From: Owenia fusiformis
Taxonomy: Eukaryota; Annelida; Polychaeta; Sabellida; Oweniidae
Reading direction: 5' to 3'
NCBI GenBank assembly: GCA_903813345.2
Contig: CAIIXF020000004.1
Location: forward strand, 23,315,985 to 23,379,984
DNA: 64,000 nt
Shown: one piece after another, positions 52,294 through 64,000 of the stretch
Layout: each line of letters begins with the position of its first letter
Numbering within the stretch: position 1 is the stretch's first letter
Position numbers and translations under genes: made by a program
Notes under the pieces: model-generated
The model's database searches: none
Told to the model about the DNA's origin: nothing
What the model saw: only the letters and a program-made list of their open reading frames with translations

Positions 52294-53927
52294 AAACAAG
52301 AGGTGACATCCAACTACATATAGCAACTCCTTTATTGAGAAAAGAAGTTTAATTTTAATATCAAATTAATGCCTTTTAATAGATCTCATATCTTAAGTAC
52401 TGTATACAGTTTTAAACTGTTACTTAACAAATGTATTACTTGGCAACAAGCACAGTACATGAATATAGACGATGTGATTCTCTTTGTAGATGTTTGACAG
52501 TGTGTGTTAAGTAAAATGAATAGATCGACTTGAATGTTTCCACTCTTCAATTAGATATTTTTAAAAATCTAATTCAGCAGTCGTCAACAAAGTTTTCTTT
52601 TAACTCAACTTAACGCTACACTGATGGAGGACAATTTGTATCATTTCAGATCTCTCAGTTGTCAACTTATATAATTAATTCACTTTAACTGATTTTATAA
52701 TTATTTGTAACGCCTGTGTCACGCCATTCTATTTGTCTAATATTCTTGTCACACAACTATTGAAAATATTACGTCTGCATCATTCTTCTAGTATTTGTCT
52801 AGTCCATTCTTATAGTCACACGAAAACTATTGAGAATTCTTTATATGACTATATTTATATTGTTACTTTTACTCTGCGTCATAGAGATAAATGTTTCTTT
52901 GAAAATATTTGTTCAATTTTAATACAAGAGGCACATTCAAGTTGCCGCCTGGTAATTCATTTTTCAAAAAATCTTTTTTTTTATTTCTCAATTTATCAAA
53001 AGAATCTTTTTTTCAAAATTTTTCGTTTTTTAAAAGTTTTCTCTCATTTAAGAGAGGATTAAGGTAGATATTGCTCTTGACCATGGTATAAGGTAGTTAT
53101 TCACCTGTCGGGATGATATGAGATATATCCCTTGGATGATATCACATATCAAATCCCTCTTGGTGAATAACTTCTTTATGCATGAAGATATAACGTTTTT
53201 GAAAATGTGTATATGACTTTTGATATAATCTTCGGGGATACAGAAATCACATTTGCAATTGTTCCTGAAAGTCTGAAAGTGAGGATAAATAAATTTTCAG
53301 GGGTTTCTGAATAATAAATTTAAAGAAACAGGGACTGCAATCATGATACTAGGTTTTTTAATGAGTCATCCAAAATGAGACTTCCGGTTGCCAAAGCTAT
53401 TGAGGGGAGCAGAGGGGGAGAAACACCAGGGTTCAAAGATGACATACGCTTATACAATCGTCGCTGATTGGTCAAAAGTCGACAAACAAATGACGTCATC
53501 AATGGCGGTTTCAAAATTTTCGAAATACGCTTCGAATAATATTATGTTCATTTCTGGCGTGTTAACCAATATCAGAGCTTTTTATTTCACATCAAGATTA
53601 AGAAAGGTGTACGGAATATGCGTATATCAATTACAACATCCCATCGAAGTGTAGTATTTGATAACTAGCCGACGAAAATTCGAACGAACGAAGGTGGTAA
53701 GCAAGAGAGGTAATTAATAATTATGTCTGTCATCTTTAAACTCTGGGGCTTTCCCTCCTCTTAGAGGGGAGTGTACAATTGTCCATGTCACGTCACTCAT
53801 ATGTTGTATATAAGTTCACTAAGACGTTGTATATTTCCGTAATATAAACGTCAACGTAAATTGTGACATTCAGCAAAACGTCGGTGGATAGTTAACAAAA
53901 TACGTTGTTCAGTTCAGTTCAGGTACG
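52294..53927. other. AT-rich intergenic, nothing recognised
   Basis: No gene or clear element. A short inverted pair (gttattcacc and ggtgaataac) surrounds about 60 bp at 53097-53170. From about 53810 onwards 'aacgtt/acgttg' motifs begin that continue on the far side of the 53928-55262 element. Confidence 0.45.
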
Positions 53928-55262
53928 TTCACACCAACGGCGAATGCCACGCTTTAAATCGGCGAGCAAAGCGCCGTCATTTTTGTCATTTTTCTTCATA
54001 CCAACGGCGCTTTGATGGCGCTTTAAAGCGGCTTGTAAAGCGGCACCAAAGCGTAACAAAGTTTGATTAAAGCGTCGGGGTCGTAATAGGTCGTAGAAAA
54101 GCTCAGAGTAAAGCGGGATATTCGGCAAGAGCGCCAAAAAATTTTAAACTCTTAAAAAATTTTGGGCGCTCTGTTACGAATCGATTAAGCGCCGAGAGCG
54201 TATCAAAGCTTAACAAACCGTAACAAAGCTCAGAAAAGCTTGATCCAAAGCGTAGGAAAGCTTAACATAGCTCTAAAAGGTTCCTCACGCTTTGATCCCG
54301 CTTTGATCAGGCTTTGTTACGCTTGAAATCACGCTTTGAAAAGCTTTGATAAGCATTATTACGCTTTGATGCGATTATGACGCTTTAAATCAGGCTCTGA
54401 TACGATTGCAAAACTCTGTTGTGCATTGTTACGCTCTGTTAAGCTCTGTCACGCATTGGAAAATGTCGAGATCGCCGATTCCATGCCGCTTTTGATCCAA
54501 TGACTATATAAAGATGCAGTAGATCCATAAAACCATTGCATCTTTGACTCGAGAACACGATGGCAGAACAACGAGATCCAGAAATTCCAGATGGACCAGA
54601 GCATGACCTATCTGAAGAAGACATGACGTAAGCGTCTCAATTCGTTGGAAAGCTTGAGAGTCCCTCAGGAAAGTGTAACAAAGAGTGTCAGATATTGATG
54701 AAAGCGTCTGACCTCGTGTCAGATCTTCATGCCAGATCGTAGCAAATCTTGAGACATCTTAACGAAGCGTGACAAGTGGTAACAGACCGTGAATAGACTG
54801 GGGTCCCCGCTTTGAACCAAGCTGTGTTAAGCTTTCCTACGCTTTGAGTCAAGATTTGTTGAGCTTTGTTACGGTTTGTTAAGCTTTGATACGCTCTCGG
54901 CGCTTCAATCAATTCGTAACAGAGCGCCCAAAATTTGTAAACAGTTTAACATTTTTTGGCGCTCTTGCCGAATATCCCGCTTTACTCCGAACTTTTCTAC
55001 GACCTATTACGATCCCGACGCTTTAATCAAGCTTTGTTACGCTTTGGTGCCGCTTTACAAGCCGCTTTAAAGCGCCATCAAAGCGCCGTTGGTGCGAACG
55101 CTTAAACAGTTTAAATTTTTTAGCGCTCTTGCCGAATATCCCGCTTTACTCCCGAGCTTTTCTACGACCTATAACGACCCCGACGCTTTAATTAAGCTTT
55201 GTTACGCTTTGGTGCCGCTTTACAAGCCGCTTTAAAGCGCCATCAAAGCGCCGTTGGTGTGA
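53928..55262. mobile_element. Foldback DNA transposon, ttcacaccaacggcg ends
   Basis: Ends ttcacaccaacggcg (53928) and cgccgttggtgtga (55249-55262) are inverted. The arms are long and carry many aaagc/gcttt motifs (ctttaaagcggcttgtaaag). The left arm (about 53990-54170) matches two tandem right-arm copies (about 54950-55090 and 55110-55262). The middle contains a CCAAT box, TATATAA and a short ORF. No transposase is present, so it appears to be an internally deleted derivative. Confidence 0.82.
54497..54631 (+). promoter_or_regulatory. Promoter-like segment and 23-codon ORF inside the foldback element
   Basis: CCAAT at 54497-54501, TATATAA at about 54505-54511, then ATG 54560 opening MAEQRDPEIPDGPEHDLSEE and stopping at 54629-54631. 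A gtaagc donor overlaps the stop (54628), so this could be exon 1 of a lost transposon gene, the acidic peptide continuing in a downstream exon. Inference only. Confidence 0.35.
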
Positions 55263-55274
55263 TGTTCAGTAATG

Positions 55275-55525
55275 TGTTCGTAAAGTTCGTAATTTGTGCT
55301 GGTGTGAAAAACGTAACAAGGACGTTGAATTTTTACCAATTTGGTTCATTTGCGACGTAATATAAACAATAAAATTTAACGTTGTCGTAACGTGTTTTAA
55401 ATGTGTAAAATATTTGTAAGTCAGTGTAAAACACGTTACAAAGACGTCATGTTCTCACCAAAATTGTTCATTTTCAACGTAGTGCAAACGGTTAATTTCA
55501 ACGTTGTGAAAACGTGTTTTAAATG
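55275..55525. repeat. Two-copy tandem repeat rich in acgtt
   Basis: Two diverged copies of about 115-120 bp each end in aacgtgttttaaatgt. Related 'gacgttg...gtaatataaacg' text at about 53820-53860 lies on the other side of the foldback element, so the element probably inserted into this array. Confidence 0.6.
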
Positions 55526-58009
55526 TAAAAATTGATAACATTGGGTAAGACTAATATAGTCTAAGCTAAAATGCTTTTTGGGACATTTAAGTTTATTCAT
55601 TGTTTCACGAAATCAATTCGAAAATATGAACACCTATTTTTCTTAAAATGAGTATAACAGCATAGATAGAAATAAAAAGTAAAATCACTGGATTATTCTG
55701 CTTTCGTAGAAACGCAAACTTCTTAACTAATATTGAACTTTTCTTGACACAATCAATAGATTTTTATTTATTTTTGAGGAGGGCATTGACACTTTAAATG
55801 GATCCAACACCTTACAAAACTTCTTAACGGAGAGGAATAAGGGAAAATGCTTGCCGGATTCTGAATCTGTGTATTTTTTGATGATTTTTCACCGTCTTAG
55901 AATTTCAATTTTTTTCCTTTGAAAAAATGAGATTTGCATTGTTTTCAAATTAGACAAATGAGTAAACATGAATAGCTCGAAATCTAACGGTGAGATTTTG
56001 TTTTAAAAAATCATGGATATCAAGGCTAAATATAGCTATACAATAAACATAAAAAGCAATGCTTGGACTCTTCATATTCACACAAAAAATTAATTAGTAA
56101 ATGAGGTTTGATATTTGTGAGAATAAGTTGTACGAGTCGCAATGCTCTACAAACACCAGACTACAGGGTGGATTAGGATCAGTGACACACATAAAAATTA
56201 ATTTAAAAATATTTCATGATAATTATCTCAAACAAAAGCAGTTAGCGAAGGATACATTTAATTTCACTCAATAAATAGTTATCACTTTTGACTATATATA
56301 CATATCTCATGGGAATGTATTTCAATCTGCTCAAGATATCATATTTTAGCTTCGAAAATCACAATCGTTGGATAATACATTTGTCTCAGAATGATAGGCC
56401 ACCCTGTAGCAATGTAGCTTTCACTTGAAGTATACCCTTGAGAATAATGAACTTACTTTCAAATTGGTCTTGCTTTTGTGGTGTATGTGGCTTTTTAGCA
56501 AATCTGCCACGCTCATTTCTTTCCAGAACCATCTTGTTCACATGTAACACTAGGCTATACGCGCATGTATAGACAGATGACATAGATATACATATAAATT
56601 ATATATTGCACCTGTATTTACTTACATGGGAATATTCCCTTTGGAAAAATGCAAATGCATGAACATATATTTTCATGTTATATATGACTTCAAGCTAACA
56701 TATTATTTCATATTTATATTTTCATAGTTAGTCTAACATGAATAATAGATCCATGAGAACAATATTCTTTGTTTTCTTAAAAATTGATGGGTTTACTGTG
56801 AATTCAATAAATTACAATTTGCAAGGGGTAAGTATACTGTATGACCTTAGTTGCAAAGTACTGTTTATATATGCAGCTCAATAGCATAAAATATGTTGAA
56901 TGAAGCATATGGTGCGGATTAGTCGTGTGACACACAAACTGACCAATACATGAGGGTATTAGCTACTTTTCACATAAACCAAAGGAGGACAGTGCTTTTA
57001 TTTCAACTGGGAGCTTAACTCCACACGACTGATCATGTGACCATGGTGTTGGGTCCCTTTAATCACCTGGATTTTCCCACAGACTAAAAGTGGCATAGAC
57101 TGCCACACTTTTAAAATACGTGCCGTGAGTCACTTATCATCAGTTCTATGCCATTGCTCATTGTAAAGAATTTTGTTGAATTAACTTACTGTACAAAACG
57201 AATAGAGAAATGTGTCCATTGAAAATACATGGCAAATTGAACATAGCTCAGCTTTAATCTTTCGATGTTATGAAAAACTCGGAATTGAATTGTCCTATCT
57301 CCATTTTTGATATGCTCAAAAATTGTTTTAGAAAATCTTAAAATGCATGAATTTTTTATTGTATATACACCAGTTTTTGATTAAAAAAATCTAAAAATTT
57401 CACAAATGACAGATATAGATAATATTGAAGTTACAGATCGGCCAAAAATTTCAAAAATTGATTTCTCAGTTTCACAAAAATGTGAGTTGGGACATTTTTA
57501 TTATACCTCTGCAATCTGCATATATATATTTTTATACGACTGCCATCTATAAATGGAATTTGCTTATGCTGAAAGGGCTGCTAAGTTCATGCGGTTCTAT
57601 TTCTGCAATGAATTGTATTTATATTAGTATAGAGCAGCACTTGGCGCACCCAGGAAGAAAAAAACGACGAGGCGAAAAACATTTCCAAGCGACGAGGCAA
57701 GTGCCTCGTCTGCCTCATCATTCAGCGCTACAAAAAATATTTTCATTATTCAGATTCTAAAATGGCGGCTATGAGTCTCATTTAGAAAAATACGAATGTA
57801 TATAATTATTCGTTGGAAATGAACGTAAAGTGATCACTTATAAAACACCATTAAAATACAAGCTTAGTTCAATGATGGCAATAGAAGAACATGATGATGA
57901 ATAAAGAATTTATAAAAGTTAAAATTTGCAACTCTCATCATCGAGGGATAATACTCAAGGGATGTCCTGGCTAGTCATCATGCTTTAAACTGAATTAAAA
58001 AATGTTGTA
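55526..58009. other. AT-rich intergenic
   Basis: The only features seen are a possible short element at 56163-56409 with tacagggtgg and ccaccctgta ends, a segment at about 57400-57490 related to the 46470-46925 inverted-repeat arm, and a small hairpin gacgaggcaagtgcctcgtc at about 57694. No gene recognised. Confidence 0.45.
56163..56409. mobile_element. Possible MITE, TACAGGGTGG ends
   Basis: tacagggtgg at 56163 and ccaccctgta near 56399 are inverted over 10 bp around about 230 bp of AT-rich sequence. The short ends make this tentative. A similar end, tacagggtggtcaaaaaat, occurs alone at about 44217. Confidence 0.4.
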
Positions 58010-58410
58010 TCAAAAAGCAAAAGTCTTTTCTGGGTCACTGCGAATGGCATGATTTCCTCGAGTCGCTTCAGTTGCAAGGCAACCATACTGGGACCGATTC
58101 GCGTCGTTCCACTACTGCCCTTGGTGGGGGCCCGCTACCATACTATATGAATCCCGGAGTTTCCCAAAGCACGTTAGTGGAGGAACCAACCACAGTCTCA
58201 CAATCTGTCTCCGGCAAGAGCGGCCAGAGAACCAACCCATGCCAAGGGCCAGTAAACGGTTGGACCTTCGGACCGGGTGTCCGTAGTGACAATGATCAAC
58301 AACTCCGTACCTGGGGCTCGAACGCGGGATCTCCGTATCCCCCGGTACATTCGACCACAGTCTAACCCAACCGGCCAAACTGCTCAGGTGTCTAAACTGC
58401 TAAAAAATGT
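58010..58410 (-). mobile_element. tRNA-derived SINE, copy 2
   Basis: Inverted relative to 12195-12599 and nearly identical from box B (gcgttcgagcccc, read on the minus strand at about 58314-58326) to the end (gacccagaaaagacttttgc). The box A region differs (tttggccggttgggttagac), so the two copies may belong to subfamilies with different tRNA-like heads. Confidence 0.82.
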
Positions 58411-58617
58411 AATATTTCTTCTACTATTTTGCTTGAATGAACACGAACGTGCCTATAATAATCATATTTTCTAAACCATCTGTTTTGAATTACTAACATC
58501 TAATTACAAACAACGACAATCACTGCGCCCAAACGTGTAATTGGCTGCTTCGTCATTGCGCCTTCTGAGATGTGATTTGCAACAGAAGAACAAGAGCGAA
58601 TTCGATTATTACAACAT

Positions 58618-59911
58618 CACGGTGTATAACCCAAACGCTCCTACATACACGACGGAGCGTTTCATTACCGAAATTAAACAAAGAAACGCTCCGGAGTAGG
58701 AAAACTGTCTGGCGGGAATGATGAGCCGTCTGACAATTTCCCCAATAATGGGAATAAGAGGTATGAGTTACATATTTCGAGTATACCATTCGATGGGTGT
58801 GATATTCATGTTGTACGTGGCTGGCTGTTGACGTTTGAAGCAATTGGGAAGAGCTGTACGAAGCAGTATAGTTATCAAAATTCAAAAACGTATTTGTCAT
58901 TCTACCGGTCAAAACCCCTTTTGTCGATACATGTGATTAGTTGAGCCAAGATTAGAGCACCAACGTATATTTTAGTCAAATTCCAATGCTTCAACGCACC
59001 ATACATTATCGTAATAGTGATTTGATGACCGAAAATCCAGTCTTAAAAATGATGACATTCTCATATTCAAGAAACGCTCCGATCTGGTTAACACAGTGAA
59101 TTGGAAACGCTCCGGTAGTCTAGATCAGTTAAGGAAATATATAGCTTGCCTTTCCTTTTCAGGAAGAGAAAGAAAAGATCTATTATACCCCTTGGCATCA
59201 ATAGAAGAAAGATTAATTCACATGTAACTTTTCGTTTTTTTCTATAGTTTTATGATTTAGCACATATGTAGGCATGACATCATCTAATGTATAGGCTTTA
59301 ATCAGCTAGTTGCACGTTTAGCACCACCAGGTTCAGATGTTTCAATTTGCCTAACAAGTACAACACGTTTTTGAGAGATATATTCGATTCGGAACTCTTC
59401 TCTAATAATCTGAAAATGATATCAAAACAAAATGGTAAGAGCGTTTCTAAAATTGTGGTCTAAATCGACGGAGCATTTCGAGGAAAACAAGCGATTTCTC
59501 TAGAACAAGTAATGGATTTGGACTGGGATTTTAGGAAATGAGAATATACGAGTTTGTGATCTACTTCTTAAACAGAAAGATTAACGTTTTCATAGAAATA
59601 CTAGTTTAATTCGTAATTTGTGGTCAAATCGTCATCTTCAGATTCGTTCGATCTACACTACGGAGCTTTGATCAAGCAAATAACAGTTTACCACCAGAAG
59701 TTGAATAAATAAGATCTTTGCTCACGGTATTGTTCATCGAATGGTACATAATATTTCACCATGACATATGATATGTAAGAGAAACGAGAGAAACAATACT
59801 TACGGTCATAGTAGAATCTTCATTAGCCGCCATTTTATTTTGCTCCGGAGCGTTTCCGCGTAAATGTAACGCTCCGTCGTGCATGTAGGAGCGTTTGGGT
59901 TATACACCGTG
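58618..59911. mobile_element. Non-autonomous DNA transposon, CACGGTG ends, 5-bp TSD
   Basis: The termini are inverted over about 45 bp with one mismatch in the outer 45, starting CACGGTGTATAACCCAAACG. The host repeat AACAT lies on each side (58613-58617 and 59912-59916). CACnnTG ends with a 5-bp target duplication are the hallmark of Transib and RAG-like transposons. The motif gaaacgctccg (or its complement ggagcgtttc) recurs inside at about 58682, 59083, 59103 and 59843 and within both ends, like transposase binding sites. No transposase reading frame is present. Confidence 0.8.
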
Positions 59912-59916
59912 AACAT

Positions 59917-61714
59917 TGTGCTTTTAAATCAATCAATTTTCAAAAGTGTTCATAAGCACTGCGGGACTAACATACTTTAAATCATTTCAGTCGGAGATTT
60001 GTACGTTAAGAACTCAGAAAAAAGTTGAGTCTAATTATATAGTCACCACAACGCGACAGATTTTAGAATAATCGCGTACATCGTACATATGTATATTGAG
60101 ATATTAATTCGCCGTCTTGAAAACACACTGACTCGACACTTCACTTAAACAAAATTATGAAATGCAATCACTAGCATTTCGACAAGAACATGCCAAAATC
60201 TAGCCAATTTGCCCTTTTTGATGAAATGTATTTGTAGGGCTTGTTACACGAGTTGTGTTTGGGTTAACGCCTTAACTGTATGTGGTAATTAATGAGACGT
60301 TGGGCCAAACAAGCCAATAATCGGCCAATAATGTTGCCGAGTACTGTAGGTCATGAAAAAACCTGATTTCTACTCATTCAGTTACATTTACCTGAGACTA
60401 TCATAAAATTTTATGTTAGTCTCAGCATTTACTGACGTTATTTACAAAGGGCAAAATCCGACTGACTGTTATTTTGTTTTTTCTTTTGTTTTTTTACAAT
60501 CGATGGGTCTTGGACGAAATGTTTATTTGAATGGTGATTTGTTGATGACGTTGAATTTTGCCCAATTAGAGAATAAGAGTACTGTACAGTATTATACATG
60601 GCGTCCATACGTCATTGAATTCGAATTCACCAACGGAAGGAAATACCCCAGAATCCATAGCTAAGTACATGTAGATTTGGACCCCTATTATAGGTTTATT
60701 TTTGCATAGATAGGTTCCTTTGAATTCCGGGGCATTACCCATCTTGGGTTACCAGAAAGTCACTTGCATACGTATCCATATACGTCAGTTCACGTAATAA
60801 TGAGGAAAAACGTTCATAGAAATAGAAGAACCCACTTTTGTACGCTATTGAGTTTTTGTAACAATAGCAACGTTTAGATTTTAACTTTCTTCATCCTAGA
60901 TCAAAATACAATTTTGAATTATATTGTTCATTCAGCCATTGGGTTAAGAATGGTAATTGCAATCATGGAAATTACAAAAAAATTAGTCATCACGCGAAAT
61001 TACCTTAATACAAGTGTTTTTGTTGGGCTCGAAAAATCAATTAGTGAACAAATATCCCCTGTAGTCTTTGTATGCCCGTATATATTTTGATTAACATCTT
61101 TAATAACCCAAGCTGCAATACAGATATTTTGATATTGCAATACGAATCATATCACCCTAGTAACAACATAATACACACCAGCAGCTTAACCTTGTATTCG
61201 CGAATGCAACTAACGGCTTCCAGCTGCCGGTTGAACATATTTTTTATGGGAAACTCATTTAAGTATAAATAGGACTTGTCATTATTCCATTCACATTTAA
61301 ATGAGTTATGAGTTATGGACTATCTTAAACATTTTGTATCATTCCTAAGCCTCGATGATACCTACATGTTCATGCATCAATATAGACACGCGTGATAGAC
61401 GTTCAGCATATTGCAATCAGTCCCATGATCGCGCCATAACAGTATTTAATATGTAGTATATTGATGAGTAGCCAGCTAAGAAAAACACCAGACATCTGCA
61501 CATGTACAATAACATGTACTCATAGATAAGAATACACCTTGAAAAATAGCTTACATATAAATATAGCTAGAGCAGTCAAATAATATAAGTACTGTACATC
61601 AATTCTGGGACTTCTTTTGAATAATATCAGTAGAGCAACCGTTGGATTTAGGGACGGAGTCAATAAGTCAAACAATATCACAGTACATCAATTCGGGTAC
61701 CTGTTTCAGCAACA
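59917..61714. other. Region upstream of the GMC oxidoreductase gene
   Basis: No element or exon is clearly supported. An 83-codon open frame at 60413-60664 has no recognisable features. Promoter elements of the GMC gene should lie near 61300-61700; I cannot point to a TATA box with confidence. Confidence 0.4.
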
Positions 61715-64000
61715 ATGCAGAAATTGTTAGCATTTGTAATTGGTCTGATTGGAGCTTTATACATGTTGCCAGTGTTTCCCCTCTGGAATACGAGAGTGCC
61801 ACCAAAAGTTACAGAAGTTAACTCTTTACTGACCGAGTATGATTATATAATAGGTAAGTCCACCTTTAAATTCTTCTGGAAGATAAGTCTTTAACCCCTA
61901 ACTGTCTGAGTATAATTATATTACAGGAAAGTAGTTAACCCTTAGCTGGCTGAGTATAATTATATAACAGGAAAGTAGTTAACCCTTAACTGGCTGAGTA
62001 TAATTATATAACAGGAAAGTAGTTAACCCTTAACTGGCTGAGTATAATTATATCAAAGGCAAGTCTTTATAACTCTTTAACTGATTGGGTGTGATTATAT
62101 TACAGGTAAGTATTTAACCCCTTAACTGACTGGGTGTGATTATATCAAAGAAAGTCTTTAACCCTTAGCTGACTGGGTGCGATTATATTACAGACAAGTC
62201 TTAACCCTTCACAGACTGGGTGTGATTTTATAACGGGCACGTCTTTAACCCTTAACTTACTGGGTGTGATTATATGACAGGCAAGTCTTTAACCCTTCAC
62301 AGACTGGGTGTGATTACATTACAGACAATTCTTAATCCTTCACAGACTGGGTGTGATTATATAACAGGCACATCTTTAACCCTTAACTGACTAGGTGTGA
62401 TTATATTACAGACAAATCTTTAACCCTTAACAGACTGGGTGTGATTATATAACAGGTAAGTAGTTAACCCTTAACCGACTGGGTGTGATTATATAACAGG
62501 CAAGTCTTTAATTAACCAATAACTGACTCAGTGTGATTAAATGTATATCACAGGCAAGTGTTTAACCCTTTACCGTTTAGATGTGATTATATAACAGATA
62601 AATCTTTAACCCGTAACTGGCTGAGTATAATAATTTATTAAATAACAGTTTTTAACCTATAATTGGCTAAGTATTATTACATAACTGGCAAGTCTTTAAC
62701 CCTCTAACTCTTTACTGACTGAGTATAATTACATTACACGGGTAAATCTTTATGAATTTTGCATGACAATGTTACAGGTAAGGTCTGAACCCTTTACTGA
62801 GTATGACTATTGTATATTAGATATGACTACTGTGTTATGCAATTAACCAATCATTTGCAATTCACAAATGATATAATACAAATGTCCCTCTTCCACATAA
62901 AAACAAAATAATGAGATGACTTCAGGACATTTATGTGTTTATCAAAAAATTCAACAAGCAAAAAGCCTGTATCAAATAATGATGTGTATGCTGTAACATT
63001 GACTTTTTTGACATTGATTCAAAGTGCAAATGTGTAAATACTCCCAAATAATAAAAGATAGAAAAATAAACATAAATGTAAAAATCTTAAGTTTTCCTGG
63101 AACATACAAGAAATATTATTGGCCCAAAAAAGTTAAAAAATTATTTTTGGCTCGGTTGCATGCTTGATCTAAATTATTCATAAAATTGAATTTCTATAGT
63201 TGGTGCGGGGGCTGCAGGTTCAGTTCTGGCCAACAGACTATCGGAAGACCCCAAGAAGACGGTACTCCTACTCGAGGCTGGACGTGACGATACTTATGAT
63301 GACCGCAGCGAGATTCCCATATTTTGCGATCACCTTCAGCTGACAAAATATGACTGGCAGTACAAGACTGTGCCCCAGAAACATTCCTGTAAAGGCCTCA
63401 ATGATCAGGTAATGAGGAAGGCTGCTAATAGGTGGCACAATTGAATCAGGTTAAATGTTGTATTGAATACTGTATGATTCATTTTTTCAAACTATGTCAA
63501 TCGATGTTGTTGCAAATTTCTCAAAAACATATTCATTGAAGATACAAGAAGTAACAACTTAATGAACACATCTCTCTAGTGAAGACCTGTCTCTAATGGA
63601 CATCCCTCCTCCTCACATACTTGGCTAACTTTTATATAAATTAGCCTCTCTGTGATGAACTCCTACCTACAATGAGCACATTTTTGTGACTTGAAAGGTG
63701 TTCACTGTTTGGAGGTTTTTCTGTATAGGATACACTGGTGGATCTGGGGGGGGGGGAGATCAAGTCACAATGTGTTTAATAAATCAATTTTATTTTGATG
63801 ATATTGACTTATAGCCATAAATTAAATGCACAATGCTGCTCCCAAAGTCTCCTAAAGGAGAAATTTATGCTCCTTTTATTCTATTTAAAGGTGAGTTTCT
63901 GGCCAAGTGGAAAACTACTGGGTGGATCAACCCGCATTAACTGCATGCAATATACGTGGGGATCTAGACACGATTACGACCAATGGGAGGCCCTTGGATG
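61715..64000 (+). CDS. GMC oxidoreductase (choline/glucose dehydrogenase-like), 5' part
   Basis: Three exons: 61715-61853, 63200-63408 and 63891 to the window edge. Phases 1 and 0 agree. Exon 1 starts MQKLLAFVIGLIGALYMLPV, a hydrophobic N-terminus that may be a signal peptide or membrane anchor, and ends EYDYII. Exon 2 gives VGAGAAGSVLANRLSEDPKK then TVLLLEAGRDD: the GxGxxG FAD-binding Rossmann motif followed by the acidic end of beta2 that holds the FAD ribose. Exon 3 gives WPSGKLLGGSTRINCMQYTW then GSRHDYDQWEALG, the GMC signature 1 region. These enzymes oxidise alcohols such as choline or sugars using FAD. The catalytic C-terminal His/Asn part lies beyond the window, so substrate cannot be assigned. 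Confidence 0.9.
61820..62775 (+). repeat. About 21-copy array derived from the GMC exon 1 end and donor
   Basis: The end of exon 1 (ctctttactgaccgagtatg then attatataatag-gtaagt) is the first unit of an array with a 44-46 bp period that fills the first 900 bp of the intron. Typical units read acccttaactgactgggtgt then gattatataacaggcaagtc. Several copies keep full donor-like sites (acaggtaagta at about 62102 and 62453), stronger in consensus than the true ATAG-GTAAGT border. Confidence 0.9.
63556..63728. mobile_element. Short MITE-like element in GMC intron 2
   Basis: Contains 'gtgaagacctgtctctaatggac' at one side and ggaggtttttctgta at the other, with repeated 'gatgaac' and 'atgagcac' motifs, as in the CAGTRAAACCT family (1587-1729). 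Ends are weak. Confidence 0.35.

Noticed and set aside
58618-58665. RSS nonamer 12 or 23 bp inside the CACGGTG end
   Set aside because: No A-rich nonamer was seen at either spacing; only the heptamer-like end and TSD support the assignment.
58553-58912. 119-codon minus-strand frame considered as a transposase
   Set aside because: It crosses the terminal inverted repeat and leaves the element; no DDE/RAG1-type residues are recognisable.
60413-60664. 83-codon open frame
   Set aside because: No motif or splice context; could be chance in AT-rich DNA.
61860-62775. CRISPR-like regular spacing
   Set aside because: The period comes from a minisatellite grown from an exon border in a eukaryotic intron; the spacers are part of the repeat.

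Overview
The window is animal nuclear DNA. It is AT-rich, its genes carry many introns with GT-AG borders, and it is crowded with minisatellites, palindromic (foldback) elements, short inverted-repeat transposons, a tRNA-derived SINE and fragments of a non-LTR retrotransposon. The central gene is a one-gene NALCN sodium-leak channel with alternative domain II pore exons, as reported for invertebrate NALCN genes. With the transposon content this suggests a marine invertebrate, ambulacrarian or lophotrochozoan. I cannot name the species from sequence alone.

Layout. 1-515 is a minisatellite. 2271-4902 (minus strand) holds the first two coding exons of a universal stress protein (USP) gene that runs off the left edge. 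4903-15014 is intergenic and full of palindromes and MITEs, with a SINE at 12195. 15015-42018 (plus strand) is a complete NALCN coding region. I could place 39 exons; phases agree at every junction, and a single-copy reading gives 1778 codons plus stop, close to the roughly 1740 residues of vertebrate NALCN. 42019-49352 holds more repeats. 49498-51914 is a two-exon gene for a BtaA-like (DUF3419) aminocarboxypropyl transferase. 53928-55262 is a foldback element with its own small promoter-like segment. 58010-58410 is a second SINE copy, inverted relative to the first. 58618-59911 is a non-autonomous DNA transposon with CACGGTG ends and a 5-bp target duplication, as in the Transib/RAG-like superfamily. 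61715-64000 is the 5' part of a GMC oxidoreductase gene that runs off the right edge.

The most striking observation is that exon borders are repeatedly caught in local tandem duplications. I see this at nine places in NALCN (exons 2, 7, 12a, 19, 25, 31, 33, 36 and 39) and at the first coding exon of the GMC gene. Some are young and intact. Exon 36 has five 111-bp copies, each with its own 3' splice site and an open in-frame coding segment. Exon 25 is preceded by 14 extra copies of its own splice acceptor and exon start. Others are decayed shadows lying in the adjacent intron or the 3' UTR. The exon 36 array could generate NALCN isoforms with one to five copies of a C-terminal 37-residue segment. 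Purely intronic arrays also exist here, so the phenomenon may reflect a genome prone to tandem duplication rather than a dedicated mechanism.

The NALCN pore can be read directly: Glu in domain I, Glu or Lys in domain II depending on which of two mutually exclusive exons is used (21091-21243 or 24240-24377), Glu in domain III and Glu in domain IV. The gene therefore encodes EEEE (calcium-channel-like) and EKEE (sodium-channel-like) filters.
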